From JBDROU01 sp043809745 [NCBI: bacterium] (GTDB taxonomy: Bacteria > Elusimicrobiota > JBDRMW01), in the NCBI GenBank assembly GCA_043809745.1, contig JBDROU010000085.1, positions 1-48,160 on the forward strand: 48,160 nucleotides of DNA, written 5' to 3'. The notes under the pieces are model-generated. The model saw only the letters and a list, made by a program, of their open reading frames with translations, made no database searches and was not told where the DNA came from. Shown in pieces: positions 1 to 8,118 of this stretch. The position numbers and the translations under genes are program-made. Position 1 is the stretch's first letter, and each line of letters starts with the position of its first letter.

Positions 1-381
1 CTTCTGAGAAGCTCCCGCGACCCCTTCGGGGTCTTGGGGATCAGCTTCACTGTCTTGTGGTTTTAGCATGAACAACAACGGCACTATTCTCCATGTTATC
101 TGAACTCCGTTTGGGTAACATTCTTTAATGAGTCAACGGGCTGTACGTTCTTCTAAAAATGGTAACCGGAGTAGGATTTGAGATTTGAGCCGAAGCTAGC
201 CCCTACAGCTTTGCTTCGCAAAGCGAAGCAGTGTTGGGAAGCTGAGTATTACTAAATTATAGGTCAAATACTTAAGTTATAATTCATAATGAACTTTTTG
301 AGCGATCTCCTCCAAAATTTATTTGGAAAACTTTACAATATTTTTACTTGACCTATAATATTCTAGTGCTATTATACTAAT
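1..381. other. Left-edge non-coding stretch with small hairpins
   Basis: I see no gene in this stretch. It holds a perfect hairpin at 19-33 (GACCCC-TTC-GGGGTC) and two overlapping alternative hairpins at 208-229 (GCTTTGC-TTC-GCAAAGC or GCTTCGC-AAA-GCGAAGC). A 12-bp inverted repeat lies at 256-267 and 348-359. The DNA just before 382 has a TTGACC element at 348-353 and AT-rich -10-like sequence, so a promoter for the gene at 382 is plausible there. Confidence 0.6.
256..359. repeat. 12-bp inverted repeat pair flanking about 80 bp
   Basis: ATTATAGGTCAA at 256-267 is the exact reverse complement of TTGACCTATAAT at 348-359. The right arm includes a TTGACC element just upstream of the gene starting at 382, so this may be an operator pair or the ends of a small vanished element. 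The arms are seen directly; the role is inferred. Confidence 0.6.
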
Positions 382-1365
382 ATGAGGTGTTTTACTTATA
401 GATTTGCCGCAATAATATATTTACTCATGGTTTTTTTTGTTATCCCCCCCCAGCTTTGCAGCTTTGCGACATCCAGTTTACTTGCACCTCCATTATCTGA
501 TGAAAAATCACAGCTTGAAATTAGTAGAAAAATGAAAACCACTAATGTAGAAACAATCAGATTTTCTTCGTATATGCCTGAATCATATTATCAACAACTA
601 ATCCAGAGATTGCTTTGGGAAAATAACCACGAAAATATATCGGCTATTTTCGTTAAAGCTCATTTCACTGCTGAAGTAACAGATACTAAAGTCATAAAGG
701 TAACTCGTTTGCCATGGAAGCATAGTGCTGAATTATGGCACCTTTGGAAAGTTGATTTTGAATGTACAGATGGACGTATATTAGAGACAGTCTGCAGGCT
801 ATCTAGAGTAAAAGAGCAAGAACAAATAGATGAAGTTTATAATGTGAGAAATGCCCATCGGATCTTAGATACTACAGGATTAACTCAACAAATATTCTTT
901 TATAAAAATTTTAATGGGGAACCTATTATTTTCGAAGAATATATCCCGTATGATGAATCCATAGAATACAAAAGCCATGAGGAGCTTATAGCTGAAGCCG
1001 TCATTTTAGCATGGTTTAATTCCGATCCGGTTGAAACTAATAGATGGATACCTTTTGGTGTACATCATTGGCAGAGAGGAAATATCCGATTATTCAAGGA
1101 TGCGGAAGGTATAGTTAAAGCAAAAATACTTGACGTAGGATCTCATATTCATTTAAGGTCATTAAAAGAATTGATACGTTATCTTACTGAAGGGGATGAT
1201 TCACTCGATTCTCAATCAGTCGGAAGGACATGGAAGAGATTAAAGACCAGCCTTACACATACAACACAACAAACAACAGTCTTCCCAAACAGAGACACTC
1301 TAATAAGATCTCAAGACCTACATGACAAGTTCAACTCTATAAGAATTCTTCAAACTGCAAATTGA
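382..1365 (+). CDS. Secreted protein of unknown function, possible degenerate kinase-like fold
   Basis: This 327-residue protein starts with a hydrophobic stretch (about residues 6-28, FAAIIYLLMVFFVI) typical of a signal peptide, so it is probably exported. The residues after it (SSLLAPPL) are reminiscent of N-termini I associate with Omnitrophota secreted proteins; that is a weak memory-based hint. The C-terminal half has HHWQRGNI followed by KAKILDVGS. This order resembles the H-x-D-x-x-x-x-N and D-x-G motifs of aminoglycoside-phosphotransferase-like kinases, but the catalytic Asp of the first motif is absent, so activity is doubtful. It is the only plus-strand gene in the left 40 kb and it converges on a broken nuclease gene. 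I do not recognise a named family. Confidence 0.6.
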   Translation: MRCFTYRFAAIIYLLMVFFVIPPQLCSFATSSLLAPPLSDEKSQLEISRKMKTTNVETIRFSSYMPESYYQQLIQRLLWENNHENISAIFVKAHFTAEVTDTKVIKVTRLPWKHSAELWHLWKVDFECTDGRILETVCRLSRVKEQEQIDEVYNVRNAHRILDTTGLTQQIFFYKNFNGEPIIFEEYIPYDESIEYKSHEELIAEAVILAWFNSDPVETNRWIPFGVHHWQRGNIRLFKDAEGIVKAKILDVGSHIHLRSLKELIRYLTEGDDSLDSQSVGRTWKRLKTSLTHTTQQTTVFPNRDTLIRSQDLHDKFNSIRILQTAN

Positions 1366-1367
1366 TA

Positions 1368-2123
1368 AAATAACTAGGTCAATATAGAAATGATCTCCAT
1401 CTAGTGAAATGCGTTTTTGACGTCCATCAAATGTAAACCCTTTACCAAGCTCTAGAAGAAACTTTGATAGGTTGTCAATAAGTGCCTGTTCTAGCTTGTT
1501 CTCATACAATTTCGAATTGGGCGATAAACCTGTAAACTCAAGAACATAGGGCTCCTTAATCATATCCTCATAAGTTGCAAGTTCCTGCCCTTTACGGGCT
1601 AACCTCATGACACTTTTTCTATCCTTGCTAAGTGCTAGTCGCTCATAAAGCAGGGATCCCTTTTGGCGCTCAAGCTCGCGAGAAGACCAATTATTTGCAA
1701 CACATTCTGACTCATAAAATGCCCTTGCTTCAGGTTTATTAACACGCATCAAGATACGATAATGTGTCCAGCTTAAAACGTGACGCAGTGCGTCACGTTT
1801 TGGATAAGTAAGATAAAGCATCCTGATATTTCGCAAATTTGACTCATCAAAACCTTTGCCAAAATCAGCAGTTAATTTTTCCGAAAGCTGCCTTAATAAC
1901 GCTTCGCCATATAATGCATGCTTCTTACCCCTTTGTTCTTCCTCTACAATTTCCTTTCCAATATGCCAATACGCTAAGACCATCTATGTATTTACTGCAT
2001 ATGCAATATTATTTCTGGCTTCCTCTGTGATAGCACGTATGCGATCATAGACTGTTTTCTTTTTTGAAGAGTTATTTTTTTTAATACTTTTTCTAGAAAT
2101 TTGAAAATTTTTCTTTTTAGCCA
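1368..2123 (-). pseudogene. Broken DUF1016 (YhcG-type PD-(D/E)XK) nuclease gene
   Basis: Reading from ATG at 2123 gives a lysine-rich N-terminus and the family's helical region up to VNT. A TAG stop at 1984-1986 then sits where the family normally has one residue, and the same frame resumes with MVLAYWHIGKEI and continues to a nuclease core (KGFTFDG, DHFYIDLV). The family then continues about 90 residues past this point, but similarity ends near 1370, next to the 3' end of the gene on the other strand. Usual length is about 330-350 residues; about 250 are left. It therefore has a nonsense mutation and a 3' truncation. An apparently intact relative lies at 14731-15744 inside the restriction operon. 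The fragment carries a perfect 27-nt palindrome at 1774-1800. Confidence 0.8.
1774..1800. repeat. Perfect 27-nt palindrome inside the DUF1016 pseudogene
   Basis: Arms AAAACGTGACGCA (1774-1786) and TGCGTCACGTTTT (1788-1800) are exact reverse complements around a single central base. On the minus strand it encodes K-R-D-A-L-R-H-V-L just before the conserved SW motif. The intact relative has a different 29-nt palindrome at the same codon position. Confidence 0.95.
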
Positions 2124-2505
2124 TTGTATAAGTTCTTTATGCAGTTTTTTCTATAATATCAATTGCTTCGATAGTCACTCTCTTCTCCATCCCTCGTTAG
2201 ATTTATTTTCTTTGTTATAAGTTAACATCCAAAATCCATTATCATCACATACGCAAAAGCTATTGACTGTCACTAAAGAAAACTCATAATTAAAAGCTGC
2301 GGAGCGCCAGCGACGCTCATCAAAACTATCTGTACGATTCCTTCAAATTCTGCGTTATTTTGGGTCCCTTAGGCAAAAAACAGCTTATCTCCAGCTGTAT
2401 GCCAAATATCCAATGAATGTCCGATATGTCCTATATTCTAAAAGCCTTAAATACTACCAACCACCCCTGCTTAACGGACAAATAGAAAATTTGGCTTCGT
2501 AGGGA
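2124..2505. other. Non-coding gap
   Basis: I see no credible gene. A 16-codon minus-strand reading frame (start near 2194, MEKRVTIEAID) precedes the DUF1016 pseudogene and could be a leader or a remnant. The rest is AT-rich DNA without a clear promoter or terminator. Confidence 0.45.
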
Positions 2506-2832
2506 TCACCGCTTACCGCACGGTGGATGATACTGACTGCGTAACTCGGTCTCGAGTCTTTCACGGTCCTGTCTAGTGTACTGTGACGATGGCATTCGGT
2601 AAACACAGACCCAGATATTATTGCTAGCACAATTCCTTGTCCAACAAGCTTTTCTGTCATGCTCATCAATTCGGCTTCCCACTTGGCCGCTTTGCCCCAC
2701 GTCAAGGACAGTCCAACTACCATCCGTGGATACACATAGGATCACGTAAACTGCTGCCACATCCGTGAAGTCCGCTTCGGATATCCTCACACAGGAAAAG
2801 GTCCTCCCGCCAATTGTTACATTCGTAGCCAT
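2506..2832 (-). CDS. Small GIY-YIG-like nuclease-fold protein
   Basis: The start at 2832 (MATNVTIGG) is chosen because AAGGAGG lies a few bases upstream; a longer frame reaches 2871 but lacks this support. The 108-residue product has the GIY-YIG order: YVI, then about 15 residues on LDVGQS, then an Arg-His pair (SRIDEHDR), and a downstream Glu in RERLETELRSQYHPPCG. The second motif has Val where the Tyr of YIG should be, so it is a divergent member. It ends with the family's typical small basic tail. It sits 109 bp downstream of a zinc-binding HNH-like gene on the same strand, so the two may be co-expressed. A role in defence or DNA processing is inferred from the neighbourhood only. Confidence 0.6.
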   Translation of the reverse strand: MATNVTIGGRTFSCVRISEADFTDVAAVYVILCVSTDGSWTVLDVGQSGQVGSRIDEHDRKACWTRNCASNNIWVCVYRMPSSQYTRQDRERLETELRSQYHPPCGKR

Positions 2833-2940
2833 ATGCTCCTCCTTAACCAGATAGGGCCCGCTACCCAGCAACTAGGATATTCGCAAACAATGGCCTCAAC
2901 GCGGCTTTGTTTATCGATTGAATCTGCTTGTTTTGCCAAG

Positions 2941-3231
2941 CTATGTCTCACACGTTTCCTTCTTGTTAGCCGATACAAGCTTGTAGGAATCAGAAACCTC
3001 GAGTTCTCCTTTGTGCTTATTGTGATCTCCGCAAAGTGGGTAGATATACCACTTCTGATCCGTACTCCAGCCACCCTTTTGCACGTGTGCACCAACCAAA
3101 TCTTTGTTTTGGCAACTACTGGCAGGGCAGTAGGACGGCACACTCTGTCCGCTGAAGTACTTCCAGTGAGCCAGCCAAGAACCACAACGACATGTTGTGT
3201 CCGATGTTCCATTGATGTTTCGAATTTTCAT
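2941..3231 (-). CDS. Small zinc-binding HNH-like protein
   Basis: ATG at 3231 follows AGGAGG by six bases, so it is preferred over the TTG two codons upstream. The 96-residue protein has paired Cys motifs (CRCGSW, then YCPASSCQN), then DLVGAHVQ and finally WYIYPLCGDHNKHKG. Cys-x-x-x-x-C followed by AH and C-x-x-H-N is the arrangement of a treble-clef HNH domain, as in small HNH endonucleases and related metal-binding proteins. I recognise it as a family of small hypothetical proteins, not as a characterised enzyme. Its neighbour downstream is a GIY-YIG-like protein, giving two nuclease-fold genes side by side at the edge of the defence island. Confidence 0.6.
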   Translation of the reverse strand: MKIRNINGTSDTTCRCGSWLAHWKYFSGQSVPSYCPASSCQNKDLVGAHVQKGGWSTDQKWYIYPLCGDHNKHKGELEVSDSYKLVSANKKETCET

Positions 3232-3469
3232 CGTCAACCTCCTTTATTTTGTTCTTCTCGCTAGGATAGGACAATATTTAATTATCAGTTCCAGTTCTTC
3301 TTTATCCATTGTTATCCTGCAATTGCAATAAGCATCTCTCTAATTCCTTCTGAACACTACTAATAAATATTTTTTGTATTTTTCATATCCATAATTTCCT
3401 AATTGCATCACCAGTGCATTAATCATTTACTTCGTAACCAATAATTTTCCCTTCGCTTATTTAATTTTG

Positions 3470-3691
3470 TTATTTATCTTTTTTATCAGTTTTATCTTTC
3501 ACTATTCCTTTTTTTATAGGGGGTTCATATCCTTCAGTTACAGTTATATTAACAGGAGCTTGAACCGTAGGATTAGGTTTTATCTCTTCTTGGGCATCTG
3601 AATTTGTTCCTTGGTTTTGTCCTGTAATTCCTGCGGGTTTATTCTCATTTCGTCCTGATCTTGAACTATTGCCGTTTTTTGTGTCTTCCAT
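3470..3691 (-). CDS. Small hydrophilic protein overlapping the membrane-protein gene
   Basis: ATG at 3691 follows AAGGAGG by eight bases, which is strong evidence that this 73-residue frame is translated. It overlaps the last 112 bases of the upstream membrane-protein gene in another frame. The product has a polar, Gly/Asn/Ser-rich N-terminus and a Pro-rich C-terminal part (PNPTVQAPVNITVTEGYEP) with a Lys/Asp-rich end. No catalytic motif or membrane segment is visible. Translational coupling to the three-TM protein and the caspase-helicase is likely. Function unknown. Confidence 0.55.
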   Translation of the reverse strand: MEDTKNGNSSRSGRNENKPAGITGQNQGTNSDAQEEIKPNPTVQAPVNITVTEGYEPPIKKGIVKDKTDKKDK

Positions 3692-4230
3692 AAGACATCC
3701 TCCTTAATTTTATTGTTATTATACACATTTAAACCAATAAAAATAAACGCTATAACCAAAAATAGAAAGAACAGTTTTATATTACAGTAATTTTTATATA
3801 ATAAATGTGATTTATCATTATTATTTTTGTTATTTTTTTGATATGCTTCCTTCATTCTTTTAGATAAAGCATAATGTATATCTATTAAATTATTACTATC
3901 ATAAAAAATTATCATGTCATCACTTATTGCTATTTTTTCAAGCTCATGTACTTTCAATACCTTAAAAGCATACCACCAAGATAAAATTAAAAATATTGCT
4001 GATATCATAAAAAAAACAAGTGAAGCCCAATCCAATAATTTGACAGGGTTATGATTACCAATAATCAATTTTGTCAATAAACCAAACATTCCTATCAATA
4101 TTGAATAAACTGAAAAATATCTACTGGCTTTTTCATCTAACTTACGAAATCTTTCTATTTCTTCATTATAGACATATTTCGAAAATTCAAATAGTTCTTT
4201 ATATTTCGCAAGAGCATTTATATCGGGCAT
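3580..4230 (-). CDS. Three-TM membrane protein, candidate effector or anchor of the caspase-helicase cassette
   Basis: This 216-residue protein has a charged N-terminal helix (about residues 10-35, rich in Glu/Lys/Arg) and two close membrane segments at about 40-60 and 68-90. A cytosolic stretch with basic and Asn-rich residues follows, then a third membrane segment at about 150-170. That layout (cytosolic helix, TM pair, cytosolic region, TM) resembles the SLATT-type and Pycsar-type membrane proteins used as effectors in nucleotide-triggered defence, but I cannot assign it to either family. The gene starts 49 bp after the caspase-helicase stop and its end overlaps the next small gene, so the three probably form one transcript. 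The C-terminal 37 residues are read in the overlap and may be less constrained. Confidence 0.6.
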   Translation of the reverse strand: MPDINALAKYKELFEFSKYVYNEEIERFRKLDEKASRYFSVYSILIGMFGLLTKLIIGNHNPVKLLDWASLVFFMISAIFLILSWWYAFKVLKVHELEKIAISDDMIIFYDSNNLIDIHYALSKRMKEAYQKNNKNNNDKSHLLYKNYCNIKLFFLFLVIAFIFIGLNVYNNNKIKEDVLWKTQKTAIVQDQDEMRINPQELQDKTKEQIQMPKKR

Positions 4231-4279
4231 ATAATTTTAAAAACTCCTATTTTTTTATATTAAAAACTTTTTACAAATT

Positions 4280-7200
4280 TTAAGCGCGTAAATCATTTTT
4301 CAATAAATTGGCTTTCTGTTCCCCAAGAATATCTTGCACTAAATCAAAAGTTCCATCGTTTAACTCTTGTGGTTTCTTTATGTTTGTACTTCGTAAAGCC
4401 AAATATTCTCCTCTTGTTAGATCAATTGGCAATGATAAAAGCTCCAATGAGTCTTCCGGGATGCCAAATTCTAACTGATTGAGCAATCTCTCAATCGCCT
4501 CACTGCTTATTGGCTTATTCATTACCATAACGATCTGATGAATTGATCGAAGATGGAATCTTGTTGTATCAACACATCGCCTAATATCACCATGACTTAC
4601 TGCTCCTGCATATGGAGTTGTTGAATATCGCTTTTCAATATCATTAACTGACTCACCATTAATCCAATCATACAATATTGCTGCTTTCTTACATCTAGCA
4701 TAATATTGGAAAAAATCATTTACATGTTGTTGTAAAATATTTATCGCTTCCGAACCATAGCGACTTGTTGCTTCCGATACTCTAATTGATTCCTTTGTCC
4801 CCCTTTTCATTATCGAAATATAACAGTCATCTAATTCCGTTAAACCCTGTGTGATTGCCATTAAAGTTATTGCATTTAATTTTTTCTCTGGAAAATTTCT
4901 TAAAATTTCAACTGCTCTCAAAGTCGAATTAAAAGATAACGAAGATTGCCCGCAAATCCTCCCGAGTAAAGTTAGTCTAATATAAGCAAGCTCCTCTTCG
5001 ACAAGCCCAAGATTAATCATTTTTTCTAATAAATTCGACAAATTTATTGACATATTAGATTGCCATTCTGGGTTATTACGATTTGATAGATATCCGCCGA
5101 AAGTATTTAATAACAAGTTAACAACATCTGTTTTTGCAACATGATCCATCTGGGCAAGCAATCTAACAAACCAAGTTTCAACGTGTTTTTGATCAAATGA
5201 TGAATTAAGAACTTCTAATGGACCTGTTATATAACGCTTAAATAGATAATTTCTTTCGTAGTCATTATTGGCTACAATAATGGCTTTACCTTCTTCTCTA
5301 AATCCTAATCGACCTGCTCTGCCGGCCATATTTTTGTACTCAGCAACTGTAAAAGCTCTCCTATCTTCGCCAAAAAACTCTTGCTCAGCTAAAATAACCG
5401 TTGAAGCCGGTGTATTAATACCTGCTGCTAAAGTAGTGGTAGAAACAAGTACTCTAACTTTACTGTTTGGATCACGGAAAGCCTGTTCAATTATGTTTCT
5501 TTCCTGACTAATAAGATCTGTATTATGAAAAGCTGTCCCACCAGATAAGGAAACTCTCAATGATTCTGATGCTGATGAAAGATCATGATTAGGCAAAATA
5601 GCCTGGATATCACTTGCAGCTGGTAACCCCAATTCTGATGATAAGTATTTGGCGCAACCTTCGCATTTTCCGCGCATATTTCTGAATACTATTATTTTCT
5701 CATTAGGATTATCTTTTAAAAGCTTCTTAACTAAAGGAACGATAATATCTTGATTACTAGGCTTGTCTCTGCGAACAATTATATCGTAAGGATTAAGCAG
5801 TTGTGTTGATGACCTTTTTCCTAAATGATTTTGGAATTCGAAGGTTCCATTACGATCAATTACTCCTTCTGTTAATGGCACAGGCCTTTGATTTGTTGCC
5901 AAAACAGATAATTCGAGCCATTTGTCAAAATCGTTTATTCCACCAATAACAGCTGATAGTGCTATAATCTGAGGTGTAATATCTTTTTTCTTTGAAGACA
6001 ATAAATACGTTAGAATTAATTCAACTGATATACCCCGATGAGGATCTGTTATAAACTGTGCTTCGTCCAGAACAATTAGTCCAATCTGGTGCAAGACGTG
6101 AGGATGGGTTATTGCTACATTCAAAAACATTTCAAATGTAAATATCGCTAATTCATATTTTCCTTTCAAAAAAGGTCTGACCTGATCAGCATAATCTCCA
6201 CTGCATCGTATGATCCGCATCTGGAGATTGCTACCATAAATTTGCGAAAAATATTCATATTTTTCGTTTACTAACGCTCTATAAGGTAGTAAAAATATTG
6301 CTTTTTTCCCCTTAATAATTGCATGTACTGAGGCCAGTTCGCCAATAAAAGTTTTCCCTGTACTTGTTGGGGCTATAACGAGCAAGGAATTCCCATTGAA
6401 AATTCGGTGTTTATTTATCGCTTCCAATTGAAGATTATTTAATCCTCCGCTGAATTGATTGCTCCATGCATTAATTACCTTAGCAGGAAAATCAAATTTT
6501 GATAATTCTACGAATGAATTATTTATATTCTCTTGCATAGTTTCAGGGAAACATTCGAAGTACTTTTTCCCGGGCTTAAGCGCTGGTAAAATCAATCCAC
6601 TTTCAACGTAGCTAAGACAAACAGGATTCTGGGAATAACCCATTTTCCCCGCTTCTGAACGCACTATCTGAGAAACTCTATCCATGGCCGCAGGAATACT
6701 AACCGACGTCTCTTCTGTCTTAAATATATCTATTATCGCTTTTGTTAGAAGACCATGACCAAATCGTGGATGTTCTAAAGCTGGTTCATTTTTGCCAGAA
6801 GCTGCAATTATAATTCGTCCTTGCCCGGCAATAGCACTTAAAAGGTCATCCGTATCGCGCAAAATAGGGGTATCTTCTAAAACTCTCGCTGGAGCTGCTC
6901 CACTAAAACAACAGTCCAAGATAAAGAGTATTATTTTTGCTTTAGATATTTTAAAAAGTTCTGCAATATTCTGCATAGATATTGTGGTATCGGCAATGGA
7001 TTCTTTAACGGTATTATAAGTTACCAACCTGTGGTCTTGTGTTCCGTGTCCAGCAAAAGAAAATATTACAATGTCATCCGCCCCAGCACTTCCAAGTTTA
7101 TCTTCAAGAGTTTTTTTAATCTTTTCGCAAGTAGCATTTTCGTTTACCAATAAATCTGCATTGATATCTGGAATCGCATCCGAAAAAAGAGCCCATAAAG

Positions 7201-7288
7201 CTAAAGCATCTCTGCGCGCACCTGTTAATTCCTTAATATTCTGATCTGCGTGTTTATCAATTCCTATAAAAGTTCCAATAAAAGACAT
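4280..7288 (-). CDS. Caspase-like (C14) peptidase fused to a Ski2-type DExH helicase
   Basis: ATG at 7288 is preferred over TTG at 7297 because of ribosome binding site spacing; the product is 1002 residues. Residues 1-230 are a caspase/metacaspase-like domain with the catalytic His in SFAGHG (His81) and the catalytic Cys in LDCCFSG (Cys127). From about residue 290 it is a superfamily 2 helicase: APTSTGKT (Walker A, about 306), VLDEAQ (Walker B, about 406), ALSAVIGG, then VLVSTTTLAAGINTPA and NMAGRAGRLGF (motif VI, about 658), the signature of the Ski2/Hel308/Brr2 group. The last 300 residues are helical with no further motif I can name. A plausible model is a nucleic-acid sensor that switches on a protease. 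The following three-TM gene and small gene suggest a defence cassette. This is inferred; the domains themselves are clear. Confidence 0.9.
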   Translation of the reverse strand: MSFIGTFIGIDKHADQNIKELTGARRDALALWALFSDAIPDINADLLVNENATCEKIKKTLEDKLGSAGADDIVIFSFAGHGTQDHRLVTYNTVKESIADTTISMQNIAELFKISKAKIILFILDCCFSGAAPARVLEDTPILRDTDDLLSAIAGQGRIIIAASGKNEPALEHPRFGHGLLTKAIIDIFKTEETSVSIPAAMDRVSQIVRSEAGKMGYSQNPVCLSYVESGLILPALKPGKKYFECFPETMQENINNSFVELSKFDFPAKVINAWSNQFSGGLNNLQLEAINKHRIFNGNSLLVIAPTSTGKTFIGELASVHAIIKGKKAIFLLPYRALVNEKYEYFSQIYGSNLQMRIIRCSGDYADQVRPFLKGKYELAIFTFEMFLNVAITHPHVLHQIGLIVLDEAQFITDPHRGISVELILTYLLSSKKKDITPQIIALSAVIGGINDFDKWLELSVLATNQRPVPLTEGVIDRNGTFEFQNHLGKRSSTQLLNPYDIIVRRDKPSNQDIIVPLVKKLLKDNPNEKIIVFRNMRGKCEGCAKYLSSELGLPAASDIQAILPNHDLSSASESLRVSLSGGTAFHNTDLISQERNIIEQAFRDPNSKVRVLVSTTTLAAGINTPASTVILAEQEFFGEDRRAFTVAEYKNMAGRAGRLGFREEGKAIIVANNDYERNYLFKRYITGPLEVLNSSFDQKHVETWFVRLLAQMDHVAKTDVVNLLLNTFGGYLSNRNNPEWQSNMSINLSNLLEKMINLGLVEEELAYIRLTLLGRICGQSSLSFNSTLRAVEILRNFPEKKLNAITLMAITQGLTELDDCYISIMKRGTKESIRVSEATSRYGSEAINILQQHVNDFFQYYARCKKAAILYDWINGESVNDIEKRYSTTPYAGAVSHGDIRRCVDTTRFHLRSIHQIVMVMNKPISSEAIERLLNQLEFGIPEDSLELLSLPIDLTRGEYLALRSTNIKKPQELNDGTFDLVQDILGEQKANLLKNDLRA

Positions 7289-7460
7289 GGTTATCAATTT
7301 ACCTTATTTTGTTTAGCAACTCGTGAATATTCTAATGCGCACCTCTGCGGAATACATCCCAGCGGACAGCTTTGGCTAAAACAGTTTCGCTAAAGTCTCC
7401 TCTGCTGTTTTGTGCCAAATTCTCTAATTGACTTTGATTTAAAAAAAATACCAATAAATC

Positions 7461-7736
7461 TTATTTGCCCTTCTTATTATATTTCGGCTGAGATCTTTTT
7501 ATTACATTTTCTTCCTTTTTGGCAGCGTCATCTATGCTGTGAAACTGCTCGATTTTAACTTTAGCACCTGGAATTTTATCCAGATGTTTCTGTATCCTCT
7601 CTTGAACCCTACCTTTTTGCGCAATACCGGCATAGTTTGTTCCACCAGATTGTGTCTGTATCTTGTACAACACTGGCCTATATTTTGGAAGTCTCTCAAT
7701 GCCTTTCTGATTAAAGTTTACTTTTTTTGTCGCCAT
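7461..7736 (-). CDS. Small GIY-YIG-like nuclease-fold protein
   Basis: A GGAGG site lies a few bases before ATG at 7736. The 91-residue protein reads VLYKIQTQSGGTNYAGIAQKGRVQERIQKHL, where Y-K-I and Y-A-G replace the G-I-Y and Y-I-G strands and are followed by the Arg and His of the family. A Glu in KKEENVIKRSQPKYNKKGK matches the catalytic Glu and the C-terminal basic PxYN ending. It overlaps the end of the RelE-like toxin gene by 26 bp, so it is the third gene of the toxin-antitoxin operon. Whether it helps the toxin, acts on RNA or is simply a passenger cannot be seen. Confidence 0.65.
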   Translation of the reverse strand: MATKKVNFNQKGIERLPKYRPVLYKIQTQSGGTNYAGIAQKGRVQERIQKHLDKIPGAKVKIEQFHSIDDAAKKEENVIKRSQPKYNKKGK

Positions 7737-8118
7737 GCGATCCTCCTTTACCGTAATACCTCATTATCCTTTCTCTATCCTCATTTTCTTTAACTCCTTT
7801 ATAATAGATCTCCACAAACTCGATAATATCATCCTGTTCAGAGTATGCGTAGATAACTCGGATGCCACTTGCGGCGCCTTTGCCCTTTAAGGCCTTGCAG
7901 GCGAATTTCCGAGCTTTGTATATTTTTGGATGCTCGATTCCGAGATCGGATATCCTGACCACGCCCTTGTTGTCGATATTCTTTTTATGTGTAAGATTTA
8001 ACTGGTTGGCGATAAAAATATTCAGGTCATCATCAAGTGTTCGGAATTTTTTGGCGAGTTTCTTGAAATCCTTCTCGAATTCAGGGAGTTTGCGGATGTC
8101 ATTGAATATCTTCGTCAC
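7711..8118 (-). CDS. RelE/HigB-like toxin
   Basis: I choose GTG at 8118 because AGGGA lies five bases upstream and the family's N-terminus (TKIFNDIRKLPEFEKDFKKL) begins there; a longer frame reaches ATG at 8166, inside the upstream gene. The 135-residue protein has the helical N-terminus of RelE/YafQ-type toxins and a strand-rich C-terminus with GIRVIYAY and IIEFVEIYYKG, then a basic end. This fits a ribosome-dependent or free mRNA interferase. The gene overlaps the HTH-Panacea antitoxin gene by 20 bp, which supports a toxin-antitoxin pair with the antitoxin first. Confidence 0.7.
   Translation of the reverse strand: MTKIFNDIRKLPEFEKDFKKLAKKFRTLDDDLNIFIANQLNLTHKKNIDNKGVVRISDLGIEHPKIYKARKFACKALKGKGAASGIRVIYAYSEQDDIIEFVEIYYKGVKENEDRERIMRYYGKGGSHGDKKSKL

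Noticed and set aside
1-381. tRNA or small RNA gene at the left edge
   Set aside because: The short hairpins do not form a cloverleaf and there is no anticodon-stem-like pattern.
2833-3264. Plus-strand 143-codon reading frame at the HNH-like gene
   Set aside because: It lies antisense to the HNH-like gene, which has a good start and motifs.
7298-7460. Minus-strand open stretch directly after the GIY-YIG gene stop, in the same frame
   Set aside because: It stays open for about 40 codons to a stop near 7337, but it has no clear start or ribosome binding site and no match to any family I recognise.
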